A stretch of 26,283 nucleotides of DNA, taken from the NCBI GenBank assembly GCA_003233255.1, contig QILH01000115.1, positions 1 through 26,283 of the forward strand, written 5' to 3'. The notes beneath the pieces are model-generated. The model ran no database searches. It was not told the DNA's origin and saw nothing but the letters and a program-made list of their open reading frames with translations. How positions within the stretch are numbered: position 1 is the stretch's first letter; each line of letters begins with the position of its first letter. Positions 1 to 6,936 of the stretch are shown here, in pieces. The stretch comes from Gammaproteobacteria bacterium (GTDB lineage Bacteria; Pseudomonadota; Gammaproteobacteria; UBA6429; Thiohalophilaceae). Position numbers and translations under genes: made by a program.

Positions 1-48
1 GAGTATACTGATAAGATCAACCGATTCATGAATAAATGCTGGCGCTAA
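1..48 (+). CDS. possible C-terminal end of an upstream gene (partial)
   Basis: Frame 1 is open from the first base to a TAA at 46-48 and would encode the last 15 residues of a protein, ending NKCWR. The other two + frames close within 30 bases. So short a stretch cannot be assigned to a family, and it could equally be non-coding. It is followed by 43 AT-rich bases and the strong ribosome binding site of the next gene. Confidence 0.25.
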   Translation, partial: EYTDKINRFMNKCWR

Positions 49-91
49 ATTATTTTAATTTCATTAAAACATTAACTAAAAAGGAGGCGTT

Positions 92-397
92 ATGCCGGGC
101 TATAAAGCAATCGTAAGTGGTGAAAATTTTGAGTTTGTGGTGGACGATGAACCACAGCAACTTGAGTTTACCCGCGAGGTGTATGTCGATGCCGATAATG
201 AATCGGCGGCACAACAGGCGGCATTGGCACAGGTACGTGAGGCCTTGCTGGCACAGTCGATGCTGGATGAGTCAAGTGATCAAATAATTTCTATTGACGA
301 GATCAGCCAGACCGATATCCTTGCCGATAAAATCGGTGCCAGTGAGTTTGTCTGGTTTTTTCCGGAACATGAAATGGAAGAAGAGGATTCGGTGTAG
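92..397 (+). CDS. small acidic conserved-type hypothetical protein
   Basis: A 101-residue protein with no signal peptide or membrane segment, so probably cytoplasmic. A very good Shine-Dalgarno AAGGAGG at 81-87 lies just before the ATG and fixes the start. The N-terminal half (YKAIVSGENFEF) reads like an alternating beta-strand segment. A run of Ala/Gln helix follows (about residues 38-57), and the C-terminus is strongly acidic (EHEMEEED). I do not recognise the family with certainty; many gammaproteobacteria carry small uncharacterised proteins of this general shape. It seems to be a single-gene unit, because a hairpin follows about 20 bases after the stop. No function is assigned. Confidence 0.7.
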   Translation: MPGYKAIVSGENFEFVVDDEPQQLEFTREVYVDADNESAAQQAALAQVREALLAQSMLDESSDQIISIDEISQTDILADKIGASEFVWFFPEHEMEEEDSV

Positions 398-414
398 TTC
401 TCGATCCTGACCAT

Positions 415-443
415 AGCCAATGAGGTGGTTAACTTCATTGGCT
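415..443 (+). terminator. hairpin, possible weak terminator
   Basis: A perfect 9-bp stem (AGCCAATGA at 415-423 paired with TCATTGGCT at 435-443) encloses an 11-base loop, 17 bases after the stop of the preceding gene. The downstream tract (TACTTTAACT) has few consecutive T residues, so intrinsic termination would be weak. Confidence 0.4.
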
Positions 444-493
444 TACTTTAACTCGTTAAGATGAACAAAAGGTCGGGCAATAGTGAGTATATA

Positions 494-519
494 TTGACAA
501 AGGCCAACCCTTTTATAAT
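494..519 (+). promoter_or_regulatory. possible promoter of the pilin-like cassette
   Basis: TTGACA at 494-499 is a perfect -35 box and TATAAT at 514-519 a perfect -10 box, but only 14 bases separate them, against 17 plus or minus 1 for sigma-70. Either box may work with a weaker partner (TAATTT at 516-521 would give 16). The position, about 60 bases before the first gene of the cassette, is suitable. No sigma-54 GG-N10-GC element of the kind that drives many pilA genes was seen here. Confidence 0.3.
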
Positions 520-576
520 TTACATACGTTACTTAGATGAGTAGTGAGTAAGAAAATAATAATGAAATCGTAACTA

Positions 577-1104
577 ATGCGAAGCAGAATAAATAAAATG
601 GAAACCATAATCGTGCAACGTTCCAGGTGGTATTCGAATTCGATGTTTAGCATGTTGTGGTATTTTGAGCTTGTTTTTGTCCTTACCGTAATCGGCGTAT
701 TGGTTGGACTGGCAGTAAAACCTTATGCCAGCACATTAAAAATTACCTCAGCGATGTCGGCCGTTTCTGTAGCATCATTTTTGAAATCGGAGGTTTATCG
801 TTTTTACGTCATACATAATCGCTGGCCTGATAGCGAAGATATCGTTATCGATGAATATTACAGAAAAGAGTTAAAGGATATCAGGGAAATACGGATCGAT
901 AAGGGATCGATTGATATCGAGTTTAATAATATTAGTGGTTTAAAATCCCAGGTTCTATCGTTTCGTAAGGCTGAATTTAAAAATGTACCTGGCTCAACAT
1001 TAATCTGGTTGTGTGGGTATCAACCAGTTCCGAACGGGATGACGGTTGATAAAGTAAACAGGACTAGCATAAATAGATCAGAATTACCGCATATTTGCAA
1101 ATAG
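577..1104 (+). CDS. divergent type IV pilin-like protein with non-canonical prepilin site
   Basis: A 175-residue protein resembling a type IV pilin. Aligning its hydrophobic segment (VIGVLVGLA) with the PilA-type pilin two genes downstream puts a glutamate exactly at the conserved Glu5 position (YFELVFVL). However, residue -1 is Met instead of Gly and +1 is Leu instead of Phe. The C-terminus carries two Cys separated by 27 residues, exactly as in the downstream pilin, with CGY, GM and a final P-x-x-C shared, so the two are paralogues. The leader before the hydrophobic helix is long (about 26 residues) and basic. The start is uncertain: no good ribosome binding site precedes the ATG at 577, and in-frame ATGs lie at 598, 643 and 652. 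It may be a minor pilin, an adaptor that stays membrane-anchored, or a decaying duplicate. Confidence 0.7.
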   Translation: MRSRINKMETIIVQRSRWYSNSMFSMLWYFELVFVLTVIGVLVGLAVKPYASTLKITSAMSAVSVASFLKSEVYRFYVIHNRWPDSEDIVIDEYYRKELKDIREIRIDKGSIDIEFNNISGLKSQVLSFRKAEFKNVPGSTLIWLCGYQPVPNGMTVDKVNRTSINRSELPHICK

Positions 1105-1115
1105 GAGATTTTAGT

Positions 1116-2099
1116 TTGGCTAACTTGAACGTATTTGATTTGGCGCGCCAGATTCATTACCTGATCGATAAGGGGTTGAGTAGCAGTGAGGCTCTGCAAC
1201 GGATTGAGAATACCAATGTCGCTAACTCAAACCAGGATCTGGATTACATCAGGGGTTTGTTTATTTCTGACTCGAAGAAATATATCAGTTCTATAAATTA
1301 TAATTACCGGGATACGTTGAAAAAATTAATGGATATTGCTGATTGTCATGGAGGTGATCGTTCTAAAATGTTTAGCGGATTTCATAATAAGTTCGTCAGA
1401 AATAAAGCAGATTTTGATTTGTCTATCTTTGATGTCTCAGGTCTGCTCTTTTATCTGATAGCTATTGTGGCCGTGGCAACCATTTGTGTTGCTATTTATT
1501 CAACATTTGTTTTGCCGGAGTTTGAAAGTCTATTTTTTGGTTTTGGACAGGAATTGCCGCCTTTGACGGCCTTTATTTTAACGATAACGGGGGAATACAG
1601 TGCGATTGTTATCGGTCTGGTGGTTTTATTTATAATAAGTATTTTCTTAATCGTGGTGCATGTTAAAAATACGTTGAAAAAATTGAGATATTTTAGTCCC
1701 ATGATTACTCGCATGCCGATGATTGGAGAAATCGCAAAGCAATTTAATCAGTTTTTACAACTGAGTTTTATTCAGTTAATGATTTATTCTGGTGTTGATT
1801 CACGCAGGGCCATTGACGAAACAGGTAAAACATTTGGCGATACGTTGAATTTAAACGCCGGTCATGATGGTTCCGCTACCAGAAAAAATCTTGCCTTAAA
1901 GATGGCGTTAGAACTGGATACCTTTTCTCAGGAAATAGAATATCAACTGTCAAATATAAAATCACAGGGTGTTAATGATTTCATCAAAGTTAAAAACGTT
2001 ATGTCTGTTGTTTCCATCATCATTGTTGCGTCGGTTGTAGGCTCGGTGATTATTGCAATGTATCTACCCATCTTCCAAATGGGAAAAATTATAGGATAG
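1116..2099 (+). CDS. PilC/GspF-like inner-membrane protein (T2SSF family), shortened
   Basis: A 327-residue integral membrane protein of the PilC/GspF platform family, which connects the motor ATPase to pilin assembly at the inner membrane. Supporting features are the stretch VLPEFESLFFGFG with ELPPLT after the first membrane helix (about residues 110-130), a second helix (about 160-185), a second cytoplasmic segment with PMIGEIA and YSGVD, and the C-terminal helix ending AMYLPIFQMG, a family hallmark. Typical PilC is about 400 residues; here the N-terminal region is short and the first cytoplasmic domain poorly conserved. I choose the TTG at 1116 because TAGGAGA (1102-1108) sits 7 bases before it. 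The upstream TTG at 1095 would overlap the previous gene and place that site inside the coding region. It lies between two pilin genes, with no pilB-type ATPase nearby. Confidence 0.8.
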   Translation: MANLNVFDLARQIHYLIDKGLSSSEALQRIENTNVANSNQDLDYIRGLFISDSKKYISSINYNYRDTLKKLMDIADCHGGDRSKMFSGFHNKFVRNKADFDLSIFDVSGLLFYLIAIVAVATICVAIYSTFVLPEFESLFFGFGQELPPLTAFILTITGEYSAIVIGLVVLFIISIFLIVVHVKNTLKKLRYFSPMITRMPMIGEIAKQFNQFLQLSFIQLMIYSGVDSRRAIDETGKTFGDTLNLNAGHDGSATRKNLALKMALELDTFSQEIEYQLSNIKSQGVNDFIKVKNVMSVVSIIIVASVVGSVIIAMYLPIFQMGKIIG

Positions 2100-2103
2100 G
2101 CTT

Positions 2104-2577
2104 ATGAAACAGAATGGATTTACACTTATAGAATTAATGATCGTGGTCTCGATCATTGGCATCCTGGCGGCCATCGCGATACCCGCCTACAGTGGCTATA
2201 TCGTTTCGGCAAAGCTTGTCGAGTCGGTGACACTAACGCAACAGCTAAAACCCAAAATTCTCGATTTTTATCTGGTCAAAGGCCGGTTTCCTAAAAACAA
2301 CAAGGAAGCCGGTATCCCAGAAGCTAAATATCTTCTTGGTAATTACGTGGCCGGTATCGAGTTAGAAAATGGCGCTATGCATGTCACTCTGGGAAATAAA
2401 ATAGGCCCGGCTATGGATGGAAAGATTCTGACCATACGCCCCATCGTTGTCATTAACAGTCCTATGAGTCCGATATCCTGGACCTGCGGTTATGCTGAAC
2501 CGCCAAAAGGAATGAAGGCCATCGGCAACAATAAAACCAACGTGGAATCAACTGGCATGCCTGCTTTGTGTATATAG
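2104..2577 (+). CDS. pilA: type IV pilin, PilA-type
   Basis: A 157-residue prepilin with a five-residue leader ending in Gly, then FTLIELMIVVSIIGILAA. Gly-1, Phe+1 and Glu+5 are all present, so cleavage by PilD and N-methylation are expected. The globular domain follows an N-terminal alpha-helix spine, and two Cys near the C-terminus (WTCGY and ALC) would form the D-region disulfide. Length is normal for a major type IVa pilin. The gene starts 4 bases after the stop of the PilC-like gene, whose last codons overlap the weak ribosome binding site (AGGATAGG), so translation is probably coupled. The symbol is used in the family sense; whether it is the major pilin of this organism cannot be told from the window. 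Confidence 0.85.
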   Translation: MKQNGFTLIELMIVVSIIGILAAIAIPAYSGYIVSAKLVESVTLTQQLKPKILDFYLVKGRFPKNNKEAGIPEAKYLLGNYVAGIELENGAMHVTLGNKIGPAMDGKILTIRPIVVINSPMSPISWTCGYAEPPKGMKAIGNNKTNVESTGMPALCI

Positions 2578-2685
2578 GGTAAGTTGGAGATACCACGAGG
2601 TCTGCACTATTAGCATTTACAGCGGAGTGAGAGCACGTATCGGTACTTTTGTGGTAGTATACTTACAACAAAGGAGGGATCCGTG

Positions 2686-3840
2686 ATGAAAACTATTGAA
2701 GGTGTGTTTTTACCTGTTATTTTCATGGCCATGGTGTTGGTTCTAATGCCACTAAGCCAGAACGCTGTTGCTGCAAAACCGGTTTTTGGTTCTGCTGCGG
2801 AAAGTAAATACGCGCGTGAATTTTCACCCCCCAAAGGCAAGGCCGTTATCTACATTTACCAGCGCAAAGGCGATGGCAAAGATGTATCTCCAACCGTAAA
2901 ACTCAACAACTATTTAATCGGGCGTTTGGTTCCCGGTTCGTTTGCGGTATGGAAGATGTCGCCTGGCCAGGTTACGATTCAGGTTGATGGCGTAAAATCA
3001 GTTGGATATTCATTTAAAACAAAACCTGGAAAAACATATCGATTCCGGCTTGTTGTTGAGCGGACGGCTGCGGGTGATGAAGTGAAACTCGAGCTTATGT
3101 CCGCATCCGCTCGTAACGATATTGTTGGAACACGATTACTTAAAAACCCGAAAACAGTAACCACGTATACGAAAAGAAATCAGGCTATAGCGGCGGCCCC
3201 TAAACCATCTTCTACGCCCAAACATTCATCGAAAGCAAGAAGTCGTACTTCAACTGTTAAACAAAAGTCGAAGCAGGATCCTGCTCCAGATCAATCAGGA
3301 CAATTTGATTATGAGGGTGGTCAGTTGTCGGACAATCTGGGCCTTATGCTTAAAGTCGGTGCTATGAGCTTATCAAGCAGTACCCAGTTCATTGTTGGGG
3401 CCGATCGCAGTTTTGATAAGAGCACGTCGTTACCTTATGGCGTTGATATTTACTATCGGTTTTCTTCAGGCCTAACGGTGGGAGGAGAACTTATACAGTA
3501 CACGGCAAACTTCACCACAGTGGGCTTGAGTGATGAACACGATGTTGATGTTACTCTGGTAATGGCCAACGTGAAAAAGTACTTTAGAAATGAAACGAAG
3601 TTGCAACCGTTTATTGGTGCTGGGCTAGGAACCGTCGTGGTAGATATCAGTGGGCCAGCTGTCTCTGGTAGTTCTACTGGAGTCGCGTTTCAGTTAATGG
3701 GGGGGCTTGAATACCGAATGAGCAACATTGGTTTTTTTGGCGAGTTAAAATATATCGATGCGATGTCAGAAAGTGATAACAATGAAAAAGTTGATGTTTC
3801 GGGTACTGGAATATTTACCGGCATAACCTTTCATTTTTAA
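2686..3840 (+). CDS. DUF2846 domain fused to an outer-membrane beta-barrel
   Basis: A 384-residue exported protein. An N-terminal signal peptide (hydrophobic core about residues 7-24, cleavage after AVA) is followed by a DUF2846-like domain at about residues 50-125 (KAVIYIYQRKG, then GRLVPGSF and SPGQVTIQV). A basic Ser/Pro/Lys linker follows (about 150-200). The last 170 residues are an OmpW/OmpA-like beta-barrel with alternating strands (GLMLKVGAMSL, PFIGAGLGTVVV), ending in Phe as a BAM recognition signal. AAGGAGG at 2671-2677 is 8 bases before the ATG at 2686, preferred over the GTG at 2683. DUF2846 proteins are usually stand-alone lipoproteins, so the fusion is unusual. The basic linker could contact peptidoglycan or LPS. 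Function unknown; location in the outer membrane is inferred. Confidence 0.75.
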   Translation: MKTIEGVFLPVIFMAMVLVLMPLSQNAVAAKPVFGSAAESKYAREFSPPKGKAVIYIYQRKGDGKDVSPTVKLNNYLIGRLVPGSFAVWKMSPGQVTIQVDGVKSVGYSFKTKPGKTYRFRLVVERTAAGDEVKLELMSASARNDIVGTRLLKNPKTVTTYTKRNQAIAAAPKPSSTPKHSSKARSRTSTVKQKSKQDPAPDQSGQFDYEGGQLSDNLGLMLKVGAMSLSSSTQFIVGADRSFDKSTSLPYGVDIYYRFSSGLTVGGELIQYTANFTTVGLSDEHDVDVTLVMANVKKYFRNETKLQPFIGAGLGTVVVDISGPAVSGSSTGVAFQLMGGLEYRMSNIGFFGELKYIDAMSESDNNEKVDVSGTGIFTGITFHF

Positions 3841-3957
3841 GAAAGGTCATGCGAGATTCATGTTTACTGGCCTGGGATGAGACTCAATTACGTTTTTATG
3901 TTGGCTCGATGATATAGTTCGCATAAACGTGTAGCACAGAATAGGCTGGAGAAAAAT

Positions 3958-4128
3958 ATGAGGTTTTTGCTGGGTACGATGGGTGTTTTAGCGGTTAGTT
4001 TTTCATTAACAGCGTGTTCACCCAATATTGGCAGTCAGGAGTGGTGCACGGAGCTAAGAGACAAGCCAAAAGGTGAATGGACAGTTAATGAATTGAGTGA
4101 TTACACCAAACATTGTTTGTTTAAGTAG
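3958..4128 (+). CDS. DUF3012-family small lipoprotein
   Basis: A 56-residue protein starting at ATG 3958 and ending TAG 4126-4128. It has a lipoprotein signal with lipobox LTAC (Cys20), then a mature part of 37 residues with the DUF3012 pattern: GSQEWC, DKPKGEW, and DYTKHCLF at the C-terminus. The match to this short gammaproteobacterial family is close over the whole length. Two further Cys (30 and 53) could pair in the periplasm. The absence of Asp at +2 (Ser follows the Cys) suggests sorting to the outer membrane. AGGCTGGAG just upstream (3942-3950) serves as ribosome binding site. The function of the family is unknown. It is easily missed because of its length. Confidence 0.85.
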   Translation: MRFLLGTMGVLAVSFSLTACSPNIGSQEWCTELRDKPKGEWTVNELSDYTKHCLFK

Positions 4129-4252
4129 AAAGATCGAATATCGGGGCCTGAGGTGCTATGGTCTAAATTAACTATATTCTTACTTTAATATTTTTACACA
4201 ATTAAGCGAGTATTGTTTCTAACGTGAAAAAATAAATTATTGGAGATAGGTG

Positions 4253-4807
4253 ATGAACTTTCTAGTATCCGGTATTGTACTTTTTTTTGCTGTGCATCTG
4301 ATTCCTGGCTGGGGTGGTTTACGTCGAAAGCTAATCGATCGTATTGGTGACGTTCGGTATAAGGCTTTATATTCTATTATTGCTTTTATTGGCCTTATTT
4401 TAATTATCTATGGAAAATCCACCGCGGATTTTCAGTCAATCTGGATACCTCCGGCCTGGGCGTCAAAAATTACCGTTGTACTCATGGTGCTTTCCTGTAT
4501 TTTTCTGGTGGCATCTGGTATGAAAACAAACCTGACTCGTTTTACTCGCCATCCCATGTTATGGGGTGTGACATTTTGGTCTATCGGGCATTTAAGCGCG
4601 AATGGTGATCTGGCCGCAATAGTCCTTTTTGGTTCGTTTGGGATTTTCTCATTGGCCGCCATGTTTTCAGCGAACCTGCGCGGGGCTAAAAAGGGGCAAA
4701 CGGAATATCCGATTATTGTCGATGTTATCGTCTTAATTGTAAGTTTGACGTTATACGTTGTCTTTGTCGTTTTACATCCATATTTAATCGGTGTAGCTGT
4801 GATTTAA
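4253..4807 (+). CDS. NnrU-family membrane protein
   Basis: A 184-residue protein with about five or six membrane helices. The family is recognisable from the N-terminal FFAVHLIPGW, the RYKALYSIIAFIGL segment, and the central RHPMLWG with GHLSANGD. NnrU-like proteins (PF07298) are linked to denitrification gene clusters and are related to 15-cis-zeta-carotene isomerase Z-ISO. In most genomes without denitrification or carotenoid genes their role is unknown, and no such genes are near here. ATG 4253 is preferred over the GTG at 4250 because TGGAGA (4241-4246) is then 6 bases upstream. The conserved His residues of the RHP and GHL motifs, which bind haem in Z-ISO, are present. Function in this organism is not assigned. 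Confidence 0.85.
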   Translation: MNFLVSGIVLFFAVHLIPGWGGLRRKLIDRIGDVRYKALYSIIAFIGLILIIYGKSTADFQSIWIPPAWASKITVVLMVLSCIFLVASGMKTNLTRFTRHPMLWGVTFWSIGHLSANGDLAAIVLFGSFGIFSLAAMFSANLRGAKKGQTEYPIIVDVIVLIVSLTLYVVFVVLHPYLIGVAVI

Positions 4808-4850
4808 ATTAGGCTAACGTATTTTAACCAATTGATTTAAGGGCCATGTT

Positions 4851-5057
4851 ATGGAAACAGAAGCAGAGCTTATCTGGAGCGTCTTGTTTGGGGCAATAGG
4901 GTTGGGTTACTTTATCTATGGCAAGAGGCAGCGCGCAATACTGCCGTTCTTAAGTGGGTTCGGTTTATTCATATTCCCCTATTTTATGCCAAATGTATAT
5001 GTTCTTGTTTTTACTGGTCTGGTGTTAATGGCACTGCCTTATTTTATTGATTATTAG
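4851..5057 (+). CDS. small two-to-three-helix membrane protein
   Basis: A 68-residue, very hydrophobic protein. The first helix (about residues 6-23, WSVLFGAIGLGYFIYGK) is followed by a short basic loop (KRQR). The second and third hydrophobic stretches (about 30-46 and 49-66) are rich in Phe, Tyr and Pro. Small proteins with this WSVLFGxIGxGYFIYGK start are widespread in proteobacteria and are sometimes labelled amino acid transport protein without evidence. AAGGGCC precedes the ATG. It lies 43 bases after the NnrU-like gene on the same strand, so co-transcription is possible. No function is assigned. Confidence 0.7.
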   Translation: METEAELIWSVLFGAIGLGYFIYGKRQRAILPFLSGFGLFIFPYFMPNVYVLVFTGLVLMALPYFIDY

Positions 5058-5072
5058 TATGATATTTATTAT

Positions 5073-5681
5073 TTAATGCGCTGCTTTCCATAAATACAGG
5101 CTGGCAATCGTTCGGTAAGGCTCCCATTTACGCGCAATATGGAGATATTTATCGTAATGGGCGTCAGCGGGGAGCCGATAGTATTTCTGCATGGATTTTC
5201 GTAACACAAGATCGCCGATTGGAAATACGTCGGGTCGACGCAGTGATGTGATCAAAAACATGTCGGCGCTCCATTGACCGATACCTGGGTATTGAACTAA
5301 TAAATCACGAATCGTTTTGTCATCATGCATGACCAATCGTCTAAAGTTTAATTCACCTGTAAACACAGCTTTCGCTAGCGTATGAATATAGTGTATTTTT
5401 TTAAACGATATGCCACATTCACGTAGTATATCATTTTTTATTTTTAATATTTTCTCGGCTTTAAAATAGCGGCCACCATGTTTAGATTGTATTCGTTTTT
5501 CAATCGTGCGGCCGGCTTTGACCGATAGCTGTTGATTGATGATAGCTCGAACCAGAGAATGGAAATGGGGTAATGAACTTTTTGACGGGGCAATCGGCCC
5601 GGTTTGTTTTATAATTTTAGCCATTATGGTATCGGTTTTACATAAGTGCCTTTTTGCGGAGTTTAATAGCTTGGTATCCAT
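5073..5681 (-). CDS. DNA-3-methyladenine glycosylase II, AlkA-type (HhH-GPD)
   Basis: A 202-residue base-excision repair enzyme that would remove alkylated bases such as 3-methyladenine from DNA. The HhH-GPD fold is shown by RAIINQQLS (about residues 45-53), the helix-hairpin-helix YPGIGQWSADMFL (131-143) and the catalytic Asp157 in FPIGDLVL. The iron-sulfur cluster cysteines of the EndoIII/MutY branch are absent. The N-terminal TATA-box-like domain of E. coli AlkA is missing, so this is the short form common in many bacteria. The start ATG at 5681 has no clear ribosome binding site, but the residues after it belong to the family fold. It begins 23 bases after the outer-membrane barrel gene on the same strand and may be the last gene of that operon. 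Confidence 0.85.
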   Translation of the reverse strand: MDTKLLNSAKRHLCKTDTIMAKIIKQTGPIAPSKSSLPHFHSLVRAIINQQLSVKAGRTIEKRIQSKHGGRYFKAEKILKIKNDILRECGISFKKIHYIHTLAKAVFTGELNFRRLVMHDDKTIRDLLVQYPGIGQWSADMFLITSLRRPDVFPIGDLVLRKSMQKYYRLPADAHYDKYLHIARKWEPYRTIASLYLWKAAH

Positions 5682-5704
5682 GGCCGTTGATATATTTTAA
5701 GAAT

Positions 5705-6931
5705 TTAAAAATATCGGCTAAAACGAAAATTAAGAAAACCATCTTCCCGGAAACCGGCGTTGAAACTTTCATCGGGTATATTGATGAAAAACCGGCCTTG
5801 TAGCTCAAATTTCCAATAATCACTAAGACGATGTTCGGCCTCCATAAAGAATAAAGTTTCTTCGCTATGGCGATCAATAATGGCGCCAGCCAGGAATGCG
5901 GTGGCCTGACTATTATTTAAGGTTAGACGCGCACCTAGAAATACATCATCATCAGTGACAACGATGGGTGCCATGCTCATATCGCGATCGTCATACAGGT
6001 ATTCAAACAGAAACCCAATATCGGCAGATGAATCTAATACACCAAAAAATGTATATTCCAGGCCCGCAACGGCGGCGGTAAAACGTCGACCTTGCCCACC
6101 ACGTGAAATGGCTTCCAGTTTCCATAAGGTTGAATCCGTGGTGAGTTGTACGTCGATGCTGGTTTGATCAATTAAGTCATATCGCGGGACGAATACGGCC
6201 TGTCCATTGTTGACGGCCAGTAAGAAGCGTGGTTCTCGGCTCGTGCCCTGAAAGTAACCCAGGCCTATGTCCCAGTCACCCAGGGTATGGCTCCAGCGCA
6301 AAGCGCCATCAATATTATTTTCTCTGCGGCTGGATTCATAGGTGGCATTATCAACATCGATGGGGACTGGGCCACGTAATCGTGCATTAAATGCAGCGAA
6401 GGTACGCTCACGAAATCGGGGCAGAATAAACAGGCCTATCGTGCCCCAGTCGCGGATTAAATTTAGATTCACCATAGGTTGACCTAACTTGTCTTCACCA
6501 TCGATATCTTCGACCGTATCGGTCTGGTTGATAATATCAACCAGGTGTAGGGATTCGGTAACCCCCCAGAAAACTTTACTGATACCGACAACAAGATCCC
6601 ACTCGTCAGCGATATGCAACCAGCTGGCTTCGCGTAGATCCAGGTGACTACGATTATCATCATCGGCGTCCCAGCGGGCAAACGGGGTAACGGTAATGCG
6701 ATCCTGGTTTTTGTTCCATTCGTAGACAAATTCGGGCTCGATAACGATCGAGGGTGAAATTGTTTCGTCATTTTGTTCTGCATAGGCAGGGCTATCAGGA
6801 AATATTCTTGCTTCGATAGAAACTGAGCCAGAAGACTCCCAACCCGAAAAAGCAATGCCACTGAACGATATCAGTGGCAAGCTTATCGATATAACGAAAA
6901 ATGTTGCGGTGGATAGTTTATATCTGGTCAT
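5705..6931 (-). CDS. outer-membrane beta-barrel protein of an RND/LolA-like export operon
   Basis: A 408-residue protein with an N-terminal signal sequence (hydrophobic core about residues 8-25). A long series of alternating amphipathic beta-strands follows, with many aromatic residues at strand ends. The C-terminus RFSRYF carries the terminal Phe typical of BAM substrates. It starts 5 bases after the stop of the LolA-like gene, so translation is probably coupled. Large barrels of this type accompany COG1033-type RND exporters and LolA-like proteins in many gammaproteobacteria, where they are annotated as hypothetical or DUF1302-like. I infer that it is the outer-membrane element of the export route, as receiver or channel. 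A periplasmic adaptor (HlyD/MFP type) is not encoded nearby. Confidence 0.75.
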   Translation of the reverse strand: MTRYKLSTATFFVISISLPLISFSGIAFSGWESSGSVSIEARIFPDSPAYAEQNDETISPSIVIEPEFVYEWNKNQDRITVTPFARWDADDDNRSHLDLREASWLHIADEWDLVVGISKVFWGVTESLHLVDIINQTDTVEDIDGEDKLGQPMVNLNLIRDWGTIGLFILPRFRERTFAAFNARLRGPVPIDVDNATYESSRRENNIDGALRWSHTLGDWDIGLGYFQGTSREPRFLLAVNNGQAVFVPRYDLIDQTSIDVQLTTDSTLWKLEAISRGGQGRRFTAAVAGLEYTFFGVLDSSADIGFLFEYLYDDRDMSMAPIVVTDDDVFLGARLTLNNSQATAFLAGAIIDRHSEETLFFMEAEHRLSDYWKFELQGRFFINIPDESFNAGFREDGFLNFRFSRYF

Positions 6932-6936
6932 TCATT

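Noticed and set aside
494..519. TTGACA and TATAAT as a strong consensus promoter
   Set aside because: The boxes are perfect but the 14-base spacer is too short for sigma-70, so it is kept only as a low-confidence candidate.
2610..2840. - strand frame opposite the start of the DUF2846-barrel gene
   Set aside because: It is antisense to a gene with a strong Shine-Dalgarno sequence and signal peptide, and has no support of its own.
4253..4807. NnrU-like gene as evidence for denitrification
   Set aside because: No nor, nir or nos gene is nearby, and the family is widespread outside denitrifiers.
5638..5877. - strand frame of 79 codons between the glycosylase and barrel genes
   Set aside because: It overlaps the ends of two well-supported genes in another frame and has no recognisable features.
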